From the NCBI RefSeq assembly GCF_037113415.1, contig NZ_CP146608.1, positions 3,257,001 to 3,321,000 on the forward strand: DNA of 64,000 nt. Direction: 5' to 3'. The notes under the pieces were generated by a model, which did no database searches, was not told the DNA's origin, and saw only the letters and a list, made by a program, of their open reading frames with translations. Position numbers and translations under genes: made by a program. This stretch comes from Devosia sp. XK-2. Its GTDB lineage: Bacteria > Pseudomonadota > Alphaproteobacteria > Rhizobiales > Devosiaceae. This document shows positions 35,310-44,343 of the stretch, one piece after another. Every line of letters begins with the position of its first letter. The first letter of the stretch is position 1.

Positions 35310-35331
35310 GACGGTTGACCGCCCAACCGTC
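35310..35331 (-). terminator. Hairpin upstream of pyc/after the 35344 gene
   Basis: GACGGTTG-accgcc-CAACCGTC is a perfect eight-base-pair stem in the 108-base gap between the stop of the phosphatase-like gene and the pyc start (both reverse strand). No T-run. It could be a weak terminator or an operator for pyc. Confidence 0.4.
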
Positions 35332-35343
35332 AAATAGATCAAA

Positions 35344-35760
35344 TCAGTTCTGGCCGAGATATCCGGCCAGATGGCTCATGTCATAGCCCGCCTCGGCGGC
35401 CTGGGCGATGATCTGGTCTGCCGGGACTTCCCCGGCCTGGCTCAACGCCCAGAGCGTCGTCGAACGCGTGCCTGAACGGCAGAAGCAAAACACCTTGCCG
35501 TCGCTCCCCTCAAGCACGGCTTTGGTCGCATTGACGAGATCGGGATTGACCCCTTCACGCCCCAGCGGAATGGCATGATAGGCAAGACCGGCAGCCTTGG
35601 CGGCAGCTTCTATCTCGGCGCCCGCCGGCTGATCCGGCGATTCGCCATCGGGCCTGTTATTGACGACGGCGACGAAACCTAGGTCTTTGAGCGTTTTGAC
35701 GTCCTCGGGCTGGATTTGTCCAGAGACGCTGACGTGATCGTTGATCCGCTTCAATTCCAA
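35344..35760 (-). CDS. TIGR01244-type sulfur transferase/phosphatase-like protein
   Basis: A 138-residue protein of the beta-lactamase-hydrolase-like (DSP-fold) family. FVAVVNNRPDGESPDQP and the active-site loop FCRSGTRST (Cys followed by Arg five residues on) are the markers. In other bacteria this domain is part of BlhA/BigR-operon sulfide metabolism; no such genes are here. I chose TTG 35760 (MELKRINDHVSVSGQI) because GGGAG lies eight bases upstream and the family starts there; ATG 35775 is an alternative. Confidence 0.82.
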   Translation of the reverse strand: MELKRINDHVSVSGQIQPEDVKTLKDLGFVAVVNNRPDGESPDQPAGAEIEAAAKAAGLAYHAIPLGREGVNPDLVNATKAVLEGSDGKVFCFCRSGTRSTTLWALSQAGEVPADQIIAQAAEAGYDMSHLAGYLGQN

Positions 35761-35913
35761 GGCCTTCACTCCCATAACCCCTGCAGCACCCGGCCTGGTC
35801 CGGCCAATTTCTGCAGGCATGACGCTGGTGCGCGTGTGGCCCCGTTATAGCCACGCCGATATGCAGGGCGCAACTGGCTGGCGGGCAAAGCTGTCATGGA
35901 GCTGTCGCAGTCC

Positions 35914-37416
35914 TCAGGCGGCGCGGATCACCGCTCGTTCCTCGAGCGATCTGGGCCGGCCCAGATGATAGCCCTGTAGCGCCGTGCAGCCGGCATCAAC
36001 CAGCATACGCATCTGCTCTTCGGTCTCGATCCCCTCAGCAACCACCTCCAGATCGAGGGCCCGGGCAATCTCGCAAACGGCTGAAACGATCATCCCATTG
36101 ACCGGATTGGCGGCGAATTGAGCGACATAGGTTCGGTCGATCTTGATGATATCGAAGGCAAAGTCCCTCAGATAATGCAGGCTCGCATGTCCGGCCCCGA
36201 AATCGTCCACCGCCACGCGAATGCCCATGGCCCGCAGCGCGGCCAGATTGTCCATCTCGACGCTGCCCGCCTTGAGCGGCACATTCTCGGTGACTTCGAC
36301 AATGATACGGGCGGGGGGCGTACCGGTTTCAAGCAGAATATCGGCAAAGCTCTCGGCGAAGTCGGGGCGGCGCAATTGCTTGGGCGAAACATTGACGGCC
36401 ACCGGTCCGTCCAGGCGCTTGAGATCGGCGCAGACCCGGCGCAGCACCCATTCCCCCAACCGGTCGATGAGATTGCTCTGTTCGGCCACGCCGATGAACT
36501 TGTCCGGCGAGATCATGCCGCGCACCCGATGCCGCCAGCGCACCAGGGCCTCATGCGAACGCGGCTCCAGCGTATGGCTGTCGAAAACCGGCTGATAATG
36601 CAGCTCCAGCTCATCCATGAGAATAGCCGCGCGCAATTCGCGCTCGACGAAGCGGCGATGCCGCTCATCCCCCTGCATATCGGGATCGAATGGCACGACG
36701 CAGCCGCGCCCGGCCTGCTTACCCTTGTAAAGCGCCAGGTCCGCAATGGCGATCAGTTCGGTGGGATCGTCGCTGTCCAGCGGTGCCAGGGCCACCCCGA
36801 TGGTCGCGGAAAGCCGGGTCGCGCGCCCGGCAATGAAATGCGGCTCGTTAAGCGCCTGCAACAATTGCTCGCCCAGCCGGCACAGGGCCGGCTTATTGTC
36901 ATGGCCCGGGACCAGCACGCCGAATTCGTCTCCGCCCAGCCGGCCGATGATCGCGCCGGGCATCAGGCTACGCATGGCCCGCACCAGGGCCACCAGCGCC
37001 GCATCGCCGGCGCCATGGCCCTCGGTATCGTTGAGCACTTTGAGATTATCCATATCGATCTGCAGATAACCCAACGCCGAGAGCGAGCCGCGCCTGGCGA
37101 AACGATTGAGCTCGTCGAGAAAATAGGAGCGCGTGAACGTGCCGGTCAGCGCATCGCGATGGGCCGAAGCCAGCGCCTCGGCAATCGCGTTCTGCGCGTC
37201 TGCCACCCGCCGCCGCATCATCCGATGCGCCATCAGCAATACCAGGGGAATGGCGATGGCCAGCCCCGCCATGGCCGAGGCAATCACCTCCCGGGCGCCA
37301 AAGCCGAGCAGGGTCAGAATACTCAGGACAAATAGCGCGCTTGCCAGCAACCCAACGGTCAGACGCAGCCAATCATAGGCTTGGTTTACGGATGCAAAGA
37401 TAGGTTTAACCTGCAT
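35914..37416 (-). CDS. Membrane GGDEF-EAL cyclic-di-GMP enzyme
   Basis: A 500-residue protein with two N-terminal helices (about 20-38 and 46-65) and no sensor domain. The GGDEF domain has an intact GGDEF at 161-165 but no RxxD inhibitory site before it. The EAL domain has EAL at 289-291, EVTEN, DDFGAG (404-409), Lys425 and EGIE (461-464), all catalytic residues kept. It may both make and break c-di-GMP. With seven sensory genes 11 kb away, it may feed motility control. Confidence 0.92.
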   Translation of the reverse strand: MQVKPIFASVNQAYDWLRLTVGLLASALFVLSILTLLGFGAREVIASAMAGLAIAIPLVLLMAHRMMRRRVADAQNAIAEALASAHRDALTGTFTRSYFLDELNRFARRGSLSALGYLQIDMDNLKVLNDTEGHGAGDAALVALVRAMRSLMPGAIIGRLGGDEFGVLVPGHDNKPALCRLGEQLLQALNEPHFIAGRATRLSATIGVALAPLDSDDPTELIAIADLALYKGKQAGRGCVVPFDPDMQGDERHRRFVERELRAAILMDELELHYQPVFDSHTLEPRSHEALVRWRHRVRGMISPDKFIGVAEQSNLIDRLGEWVLRRVCADLKRLDGPVAVNVSPKQLRRPDFAESFADILLETGTPPARIIVEVTENVPLKAGSVEMDNLAALRAMGIRVAVDDFGAGHASLHYLRDFAFDIIKIDRTYVAQFAANPVNGMIVSAVCEIARALDLEVVAEGIETEEQMRMLVDAGCTALQGYHLGRPRSLEERAVIRAA

Positions 37417-37492
37417 AGGGCACCTGGATGGTCGAGGCCTGCCCAGAATGCGCCACAAGTCTGAATCAATGCTAAACACCTGCAAATCAACG

Positions 37493-37511
37493 AAAAAACT
37501 GTGCAGAACAG
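37493..37511 (-). terminator. Weak intrinsic terminator after proV
   Basis: On the reverse strand CTGT-tctgc-ACAG is followed directly by TTTTTT. The stem is only four pairs, but the T-run is perfect. It lies 91 bases after the proV stop. A wider GGGGCC/GGCCCC pairing (37518-37568) precedes it. Confidence 0.4.
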
Positions 37512-37601
37512 CCCAAAGGGGCCGGACGCTACCGCCCGTCTGCGACAGGTCGATGACATCGCGGCCCCTGTGACGGGAGACGGTTTATGATGTGTTAGCG
37601 G

Positions 37602-38654
<1,053 letters not shown>

Positions 38655-38655
38655 A

Positions 38656-39525
38656 TTAGCGTGCCTCCGCCAGCCCGATCCGGGCCTGCAATTGCTTGCC
38701 GAAAGACTGGGTGATGCGGTCAAAAATGATGGCGAGGACGACGATACCGAGACCGGCGAACAGACCGCGGCTGACCTCCAGCCGGCCAATGCCCTGCAGC
38801 ACCTGATAGCCGAGCCCGCCGGCCCCAATCATCGAGGCGATGACCACCATGGAGAGCGCCATCATCGTGGTCTGGTTGATGCCGGCCAGGATCGTGGGCA
38901 AGGCCAGGGGGATCTGTACGCCAAGCAGGCGCTGCCGTGGCGTGGTGCCAAAGGCGCGGCTGGCCTCCATGACGGCCGGATCGACCGAGCGCAATCCGAG
39001 ATCAGAGAGCCGCATCAAGGGCGGCGCCGCATAGACGATGGTGGCGATCAGCGCCGGGATCTTGCCCGGACCGAAAATCATCACCGTGGGAATGAGATAG
39101 ACGAAGCTGGGCAGCGTCTGCATCAGGTCCAGCAGCGGCGTGATCAACTGGCGCGCCCGGGCAGAGCGGCTCATCCACACCCCGATGGGGATGGAGATGA
39201 CAATGGCGGTCAGCGTTGCCGCGATCATCAGCGCCATCGTGGCCATGGCATCTTCCCAAAGGTCCATGATGCCGAGAAAGACAAGCGAGGCCAGCACCAC
39301 CACCGGCAATTGCCAGCGCCGCGTCGCCAGCCAGGCAATGCCCACCAGGATGGCCATGATCAGCCACCAGGGAATGGCGATCAAAATGTCTTCAATCGTA
39401 TTGAGCAGCATCAGCAGCGGATAGGCCGCGGCCTCGAATTCATCGCCCCAATTGCGCACCACCCAATTGAGGCCATCGTCAATGGCCCGGCGCCAGGGGC
39501 GGGTATCGATCAGTTCTGGAAACAT
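38656..39525 (-). CDS. proW: Glycine betaine/proline-type ABC transporter permease
   Basis: A 289-residue permease with about six or seven helices and the BPD_transp_1 EAA-like loop (EASRAFGTTPRQRLLGVQIPLA). The start ATG 39525 (MFPELIDTRPWRRAIDDGL) fits the family; the frame runs upstream without homology. It is separated from proX by 190 bases with hairpins and coupled closely to proV. Confidence 0.92.
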   Translation of the reverse strand: MFPELIDTRPWRRAIDDGLNWVVRNWGDEFEAAAYPLLMLLNTIEDILIAIPWWLIMAILVGIAWLATRRWQLPVVVLASLVFLGIMDLWEDAMATMALMIAATLTAIVISIPIGVWMSRSARARQLITPLLDLMQTLPSFVYLIPTVMIFGPGKIPALIATIVYAAPPLMRLSDLGLRSVDPAVMEASRAFGTTPRQRLLGVQIPLALPTILAGINQTTMMALSMVVIASMIGAGGLGYQVLQGIGRLEVSRGLFAGLGIVVLAIIFDRITQSFGKQLQARIGLAEAR

Positions 39526-39602
39526 GAGATTAGGTCTCTCTTCAAAGAGCCGGATTATTCGTGCGATCCCAAAGCCAGCGGCATGTCTTGATGGGTCTGT
39601 TG

Positions 39603-39691
39603 CCCGGCTAGCGCCGGGCCGTTTTGGCCGGACAGTCGTGTTGGCTTGGGGATCGAACGCGGAAAGCGGCCGGGCCCAAGGACCCGACCGC
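39603..39691 (-). terminator. Hairpins between proX and proW
   Basis: Just after the proX stop, the reverse strand forms GCGG-t-CGGG-tccttggg-CCCG-g-CCGC then TTTCC (39666-39691), a terminator-like stem. Further on GCCCGGC-gcta-GCCGGGC (39603-39620) makes a second perfect stem. Such stems in binding-protein operons usually stop part of the transcripts and protect the abundant binding-protein mRNA. Confidence 0.6.
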
Positions 39692-39715
39692 CACAACAAT
39701 TATGCTTTCGATGTC

Positions 39716-40744
39716 TTAGCCAATCGCGGCCAGCACCTTTTCGGCAACCTCAGCGGGAACCCAGGTGGTCCAGACGTCCTGCTTGGTCAGAAGGAAGTTC
39801 TCGGCGGTTTCCTCGGCATCGGCCTGGTTTTCATCGCCATAGACCAAAAGCTCGGAAATCTGGGCATTGGTCAGGCCCGCCTTGGACAGATACTCGGCCA
39901 CGACGGGAGCCTCTTCGGGAACCCAGGCGGCAGCGCCGATAACGGCCGGGCTGGACGGATAGGCCGTCACGCCGGCCGGTTCGTCACAATCGGGATCGGT
40001 ATTGCAGGCATAGACCTCGGGCTTGGTTTCGCCGATTTCGAGCTGCACGGCCGGATATTTGCCCAGAATGGCGGTCGGACCCCAATAGTAGAACAGGATC
40101 GGCTCTTCACGGGTGAAGGCACGGGCGATGGACGCGTCAAGAGCGCCACCCGAACCGGGCGAGAACAGGTTCCAGGTCTCTTCCATGTCGAAGGCCTCGA
40201 ACAGGGCCGAGGTCGAAAGCTCACAGGCCCAGCCCGGCGGGCAGGAATAAAGGCGGCCCTGGCTCGGCTCTTCCGGATCGGCGAAGAGTTCGGGATGAGC
40301 GATCACGGCTTCGGCCGTGGTCAGTTCGGGATTGGCTTCCTGGGTATATTGGGGAATGAACCAGCCCTCGACGGTCCCATCGGTGATGGCATCAGCAAGG
40401 CGCACCACAGTGCCCTCTTCAATCGCCTCGGCCCAGGCATCTTCGATGGCGCTGGTCCACAGCTCGGGGGCAATGGCAGGGGTGCCACGGGTCATCATCG
40501 AAGACGAAGTGGGAACGGTATCCCCGGCCACAATCTCGACATCGCAGCCATATCCCTTTTCCAGGATCGTCGCATGAATATGCGCCAGGGCTGCGGCGGA
40601 AGGCCAGGTCATCTCGGCAATGTCGATGGTGCGATCAGTACCGCACTGGGCGGCATCGGCATCCTGGGCGATAGCGGGAACGCTTGCGGCCGACAAAAAG
40701 GCAACAGCGATCGCGGCGGCGACGCCACCGGATTTCAAAATCAT
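39716..40744 (-). CDS. proX: Glycine betaine/choline-type substrate-binding protein
   Basis: A periplasmic OpuAC-family binding protein of 342 residues with a cleavable signal peptide (cut near Ala26-Gln27 in PAIAQDAD). ITDGTVEGWFIPQY and PILFYYWGPTAILGKY carry aromatic residues suited to a quaternary-amine cage. Cys pairs such as YSCPPGWACE may form a disulfide. AGGAG is eight bases before the ATG, and a good promoter lies just upstream (40779-40807). Whether the ligand is betaine, proline betaine or choline cannot be told. Confidence 0.92.
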   Translation of the reverse strand: MILKSGGVAAAIAVAFLSAASVPAIAQDADAAQCGTDRTIDIAEMTWPSAAALAHIHATILEKGYGCDVEIVAGDTVPTSSSMMTRGTPAIAPELWTSAIEDAWAEAIEEGTVVRLADAITDGTVEGWFIPQYTQEANPELTTAEAVIAHPELFADPEEPSQGRLYSCPPGWACELSTSALFEAFDMEETWNLFSPGSGGALDASIARAFTREEPILFYYWGPTAILGKYPAVQLEIGETKPEVYACNTDPDCDEPAGVTAYPSSPAVIGAAAWVPEEAPVVAEYLSKAGLTNAQISELLVYGDENQADAEETAENFLLTKQDVWTTWVPAEVAEKVLAAIG

Positions 40745-40778
40745 CAGGTCTGCTCCTGCAGGTTATGGAATGACCCGG

Positions 40779-40807
40779 ACCATAAAGATGGCAGAATTGT
40801 GTGTCAA
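40779..40807 (-). promoter_or_regulatory. Sigma-70-type promoter of proXWV
   Basis: The reverse strand reads TTGACA (40807-40802), a 17-base spacer, then TATGGT (40784-40779). The consensus -35 and ideal spacing make this the clearest promoter in the window. The start would be near 40772, giving a leader of about 28 bases. Confidence 0.75.
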
Positions 40808-40902
40808 ATCTGGCAATATTTGATCAATAACAGACCTTATGCCACCGCTTTTCTTGACGAGATGGATTGGCAGTCTTTGCAAGTAAACTGAAAGGACATG
40901 AC

Positions 40903-40922
40903 TTCTTGCTTTCGCAAGAAGC
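40903..40922. terminator. GNRA-loop hairpin between the two proX-like genes
   Basis: On the reverse strand CTTCTTGC-gaaa-GCAAGAAG is a perfect eight-base-pair stem with a GAAA tetraloop, 62 bases after the stop of the upstream ProX-like gene. It is not followed by a T-run, so it is more likely a 3'-end stabiliser or operator than a classical terminator. It lies about 95 bases upstream of the proX -35. Confidence 0.5.
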
Positions 40923-40983
40923 AAACATGTAGAAATTCAACTTTTCACAAGTCGAAAAAATATCAAAGGCCCTGATCCGGCGC

Positions 40984-42015
40984 TCAGGGCGCGGCGCCGA
41001 CCCAGCCCTGCCATAATTCCGCGCGCTCAGCCACAAAGCGATCGGCAACGCTCTCCACGCTCGCCCCGGGCTGGTTGAGCTGGGCCAGCAATTCATCCAT
41101 CTCCACAAGGGGCATGCTGGCACGCTGGAAATAGCCTGCGATCAGCGGCGTCTCGGTGAAGACTCGCTCGGCCAGCGCGGTGACCACCGCATCGCTGGGA
41201 AAGGCCGAGGGTTTGGGGTCGGCACAGGTTCGTCCGGCAAGGCACTGCGCCGCCGCCTCGTTATAATCGCCCATATCCACGGCGACGAAATCGAGCTGCG
41301 CCAGGATGGCATTGGGCTGCCAATAATAAAACAGGAAAGGCTCGCGCCGATTGACGGCCTCGGCAATCAGGCGGTCCATTTCCAGCCGATTGGCCGGTTC
41401 GACCAGTGTCACCAGGTCATCAAGGCCATGGGCGGCGATCAGATTGCGATTGATGATCGAGCAGGCCCAATCGATGGGGCAGGAAATGAACTGCACCCGC
41501 CCCGCCGCCGGTAGCTGCGCCAGGGCCTGGGCCAATCCGGCTGCAGTCGGCGGCGTGGAAAGGCTTGCCGCCAGCGCCGAGGGCATATACCAGCCCTCGA
41601 ACTGGCTGCTCGCATAACTGGGCGCGGCGCTGCGCACCATCTGCCCTTCCATCGCCCCGTTCCACAGATCGGCAATGCGATTGATCCAGAGTTCGGGTGC
41701 GATCTGCGGCTGCCCGATCGAGCCCATGGAAGAGATGGTGGCCGCCTGGTCGCCCTGCACCACGCGTATGTCGCAGTCGAACTGGTCAGCAAGGATGCGG
41801 GCATGAATTTCGGCCAAAAGGGCCGCTGAAGGCCAGCTCATCCGCGCGATGGATAGCGGACGCCTGCCGCAGGCCGGCAGGGGCTCGCTCGGCGCAGTCG
41901 GGACGCCCACGGCTTCGGCGTCCTGTGCCGAGTCGAGCACGGTGATCTGGGCCAGGGCGGGAAGCACTGGCAGGCTCAGCCCAAGCACGATCATGACGAG
42001 GCGGACAAAACGCAT
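40984..42015 (-). CDS. Second ProX-like (OpuAC family) binding protein
   Basis: A 343-residue periplasmic protein with a signal peptide (cut near ALA-QIT, residue 22). It parallels ProX over its length: SIARMSWPSAALLAEIHARI versus DIAEMTWPSAAALAHIHATI, IAPELW shared, FEGWYMP versus VEGWFIP, and FLFYYWQPNAILAQ versus ILFYYWGPTAILGK. Identity looks about 35-40 percent by eye, so it is an old tandem duplicate. It may widen the ligand range of the same ProVW pair. Divergent from livK. Confidence 0.88.
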   Translation of the reverse strand: MRFVRLVMIVLGLSLPVLPALAQITVLDSAQDAEAVGVPTAPSEPLPACGRRPLSIARMSWPSAALLAEIHARILADQFDCDIRVVQGDQAATISSMGSIGQPQIAPELWINRIADLWNGAMEGQMVRSAAPSYASSQFEGWYMPSALAASLSTPPTAAGLAQALAQLPAAGRVQFISCPIDWACSIINRNLIAAHGLDDLVTLVEPANRLEMDRLIAEAVNRREPFLFYYWQPNAILAQLDFVAVDMGDYNEAAAQCLAGRTCADPKPSAFPSDAVVTALAERVFTETPLIAGYFQRASMPLVEMDELLAQLNQPGASVESVADRFVAERAELWQGWVGAAP

Positions 42016-42250
42016 TCTGGCTTCCTGATGCCCCTTCGGGTCCGGCCCGCAGTCTTGCCCAAGCCCGACGCGTTAAGCAACCGCCACGCCTCATGGTTTT
42101 GGCGCGCAATCCCCGGTGACATCGACCACGAACTTGTGCAACAGTCCCCTCCCAGCGGGGCGCCCATCGCGCCCCCTTGACCGTTGTGGCGCCGAAAGAA
42201 GCGAGGTCAGCAAGACCACCCGGCGCACGACAGCAAACAGAGGGACGTCC

Positions 42251-43447
42251 ATGTTCAAGAAAACCCTGACCCTGGCGGTTGCCGCCACCACCCTGACCAT
42301 TGCCGCACCGGCCCTGGCCCAGGACAGCGGCGCCACCATCGGTTTCATCGGCGGCTTCACCGGCCCCATCGAATCCCTGACCCCGCCGATCTTTGCCGGC
42401 GCCGAGCTGGTGGTGAGCCAGGTCAATGAGCAGGGTGGCATTCTGGGCGGTGAACTGACCATTCTTTCGGCTGACGGGGCCTGCGACGCCACTGCCGCCG
42501 CCGCCGCTGCCGACCGCCTGATCAATACCGACAATGTCACCGGCGTCGTGGGTGCCCTGTGCACCGGCGAAACCATCGGCGCCTTCAATGGCTCTGGCCT
42601 TTCGGGCAATGTGGTCTTCATCTCGCCGGCCTCCTCGGCCCCGGCCCTGACCACGCTGGAAGACAATGACCTTGTCTACCGCACCACCCCGTCCGACGCG
42701 CTTCAGGGCGTCAAAATGGCTAATCTGCTGCTGGCCAAGGGCGTCAACGACATCGCCATCACCTATGTGAACAACGACTATGGCAAGGGCTTCGCCGATG
42801 CGCTGGCCGCTGCCTATGAAGCCGGTGGCGGTACCGTGGCGGCCAATCTCGCCCACGAAGAAGGCAAGGCCGACTACCGCGCCGAGCTGGGCAATCTGGT
42901 TGCGTCTCAGAACCTGGTCATCCTGGCCTATGCCAATGCTTCGGGGAACACCATGCTGCGCCAGGCCGTGGAAAGCGGCAATTTCACCACCTATGTGGGC
43001 GGTGACGGCATGGTCGGCGACGACCTGCTCAACGGCATCGACGCTTCTGCCGTCGAAGGCCTGATCGCCACCCGCGCCGGTGCGCCGAGCGGTGAATCGG
43101 TCGATATCTACAACGGCTTCGGCGGCGAAGGCTTCGAGGCCAATGCCACCTATGCGCCCCAGGCCTATGACGCTGCCTTCCTGATGGCCCTGGCCATCGA
43201 GAAGAACGGCTCGGCCTCGCGCGATGGCCTCTCGGCTGCTCTGCGTGATGTCGCTTCGGCTCCGGGCGAAATCATCCGTCCGGGCGAATGGGCCAAGGCC
43301 AAGGAGCTGATCGCGGCCGGCACCGATATCGACTATGAAGGCGCCGGTGGCGCGCTTGACTTTGACGAAGCCGGCGACGTGGACGGCATCATCGTCGAAC
43401 TGGCCGTCGAAGGCGGCACCTTCGTCGAAAAGGGCCTGATTGACTAA
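42251..43447 (+). CDS. livK: Branched-chain amino-acid ABC transporter binding protein
   Basis: A 398-residue type I periplasmic binding protein with a clear signal peptide (MFKKTLTLAVAATTLTIAAP, cut after ALA-Q near 24). IGFIGGFTGPIESLTPPIFAGAE and the NDYGKGFADAL hinge region are family features. Cys residues in DGACDAT and GALCTGE may pair. AGAGGGAC precedes the ATG. livMHFG are nearby on the opposite strand, converging, so livK has its own promoter. A branched RNA structure and a strong terminator follow. Confidence 0.92.
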   Translation: MFKKTLTLAVAATTLTIAAPALAQDSGATIGFIGGFTGPIESLTPPIFAGAELVVSQVNEQGGILGGELTILSADGACDATAAAAAADRLINTDNVTGVVGALCTGETIGAFNGSGLSGNVVFISPASSAPALTTLEDNDLVYRTTPSDALQGVKMANLLLAKGVNDIAITYVNNDYGKGFADALAAAYEAGGGTVAANLAHEEGKADYRAELGNLVASQNLVILAYANASGNTMLRQAVESGNFTTYVGGDGMVGDDLLNGIDASAVEGLIATRAGAPSGESVDIYNGFGGEGFEANATYAPQAYDAAFLMALAIEKNGSASRDGLSAALRDVASAPGEIIRPGEWAKAKELIAAGTDIDYEGAGGALDFDEAGDVDGIIVELAVEGGTFVEKGLID

Positions 43448-43506
43448 GCTCCATCCCGCGCTATGCGCGGGCAAAACCCTCCAGTGGAGGGTTTTGCGGA
43501 GCTTAG
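43444..43506 (+). other. Three-way branched RNA/cruciform element at the livK 3' end
   Basis: A nine-base outer stem, CTAAGCTCC (43444-43452) with GGAGCTTAG (43498-43506), encloses two perfect hairpins: CCCGCGC-tat-GCGCGGG (43455-43471) and a 12-base-pair stem starting GCAAAACCCTCC with loop AGT (43471-43497). The livK stop codon TAA (43445-43447) lies in the outer stem. Such a three-way junction could protect the livK mRNA 3' end or be an inserted palindromic repeat unit. Confidence 0.7.
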
Positions 43507-43552
43507 GCCCGGAGAGCTACGCTCGCAGGGCACGAAGGTTCGATCTCTATGA

Positions 43553-43579
43553 GGCCCGGGAGCAATCCCGGGCCTTTTT
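43553..43579 (+). terminator. Strong intrinsic terminator of livK
   Basis: GGCCCGGGA-gcaa-TCCCGGGCC followed by TTTTT: a nine-base-pair GC-rich stem with a T-run, 106 bases after the livK stop and 15 bases before the next gene's ATG. Confidence 0.92.
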
Positions 43580-43593
43580 CCTAAGGAGCAGCC

Positions 43594-44181
43594 ATGAGCG
43601 ACGACGAAACCCTGCGCTTTTATGCCGACAACGCCGCCACCTATGCGCAGCACCGGACCCGACCGACCCTCGAACGACTGGAGACCTTCCTCGCCGCCCT
43701 CCCCGCCGGCGCCCGCATTCTCGAACTGGGCTGTGGCAATGGCATGGATGCCCAATATATGCTGGCACAAGGCTTTGACGTCGACGCTACGGATGGCACG
43801 CCCGAACTGGTGGCCGAAGCGCACAAGCGCGTGGGCGAGCGCGCGCGAATGATGCGGTTCGAAGAGATCGACGCGACCGAGGCCTATGACGGCGTCTGGG
43901 CCTGTGCCAGCCTGTTGCACGTGCCCGCCGCCGATCTGTCCGATATTCTCTCGCGCATCCGCCGAGCCATGAGCCCCGGCGGGGTCTTCGTCGCCAGCTT
44001 CAAGGCGGGAACCGGCGACGGTCGCGACGCCATGGGCCGCTACTATAACTATCCCGACGCTTCAGCCCTTGAGGCGAGTTATCGAAAAACCGGCTGGGCC
44101 GACCTCAGCCTCGAAACGACAATGGGCAGCGGCTATGACGCGCTGCCCACTGAGTGGTTCTGGATGACGGCGCGGCGGTAA
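43594..44181 (+). CDS. Class I SAM-dependent methyltransferase
   Basis: A 195-residue methyltransferase with motif I ILELGCGNGMDAQY (42-55), motif II DATDGTPELV, and a post-motif LHVPAADLSDILSRIRRAM. It is the methyltransferase-25/tellurite-resistance-like type that acts on small molecules; the substrate is unknown. AAGGAG precedes the ATG by seven bases, within the region just past the livK terminator, so it needs a promoter inside that terminator region or read-through. Confidence 0.88.
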   Translation: MSDDETLRFYADNAATYAQHRTRPTLERLETFLAALPAGARILELGCGNGMDAQYMLAQGFDVDATDGTPELVAEAHKRVGERARMMRFEEIDATEAYDGVWACASLLHVPAADLSDILSRIRRAMSPGGVFVASFKAGTGDGRDAMGRYYNYPDASALEASYRKTGWADLSLETTMGSGYDALPTEWFWMTARR

Positions 44182-44221
44182 GTCCCGTATCGCGGCTATC
44201 CCGGTGGTCTCCAACCCACCG

Positions 44222-44319
44222 GACCGCCCTCGGACTTGATACGAGGGCCGCTATGAACACATTAATCGCCGCATTCCTGCACGCGAAAAGTGGCCCACGG
44301 ATTAGGCCCGAGGGCGGCG
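44222..44319. repeat. Long inverted intergenic repeat, family A copy 2
   Basis: The left arm is ACCGCCCTCGGACTTGAT (44223-44240), the right arm ATTAGGCCCGAGGGCGGC (44301-44318). The arms are near-perfect reverse complements and closely match copy 1 (7166-7260). It lies between the convergent methyltransferase and livM genes. Confidence 0.78.
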
Positions 44320-44343
44320 CAATGCCGGAAACAGGCGGAGCAA

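Noticed and set aside
31882..35337. A 1151-codon open frame opposite pyc
   Set aside because: It lies fully antisense to pyruvate carboxylase, has no recognisable domain and is His/Gly/Arg-rich, as expected from reading GC-biased codons backwards.
35344..35760. Classical tyrosine phosphatase CX5R
   Set aside because: The loop is C-R-S-G-T-R, one residue shorter than CX5R from the second Cys, so the TIGR01244 sulfur-transferase type is the better label.
41786..43474. A 562-codon open frame opposite livK
   Set aside because: Antisense to a clear signal-peptide-bearing binding protein; low complexity; no homology.
43520..43560. GGTTCGATCTC resembling a tRNA T-loop
   Set aside because: The flanking five-base stem does not pair and no acceptor or anticodon arm can be built.
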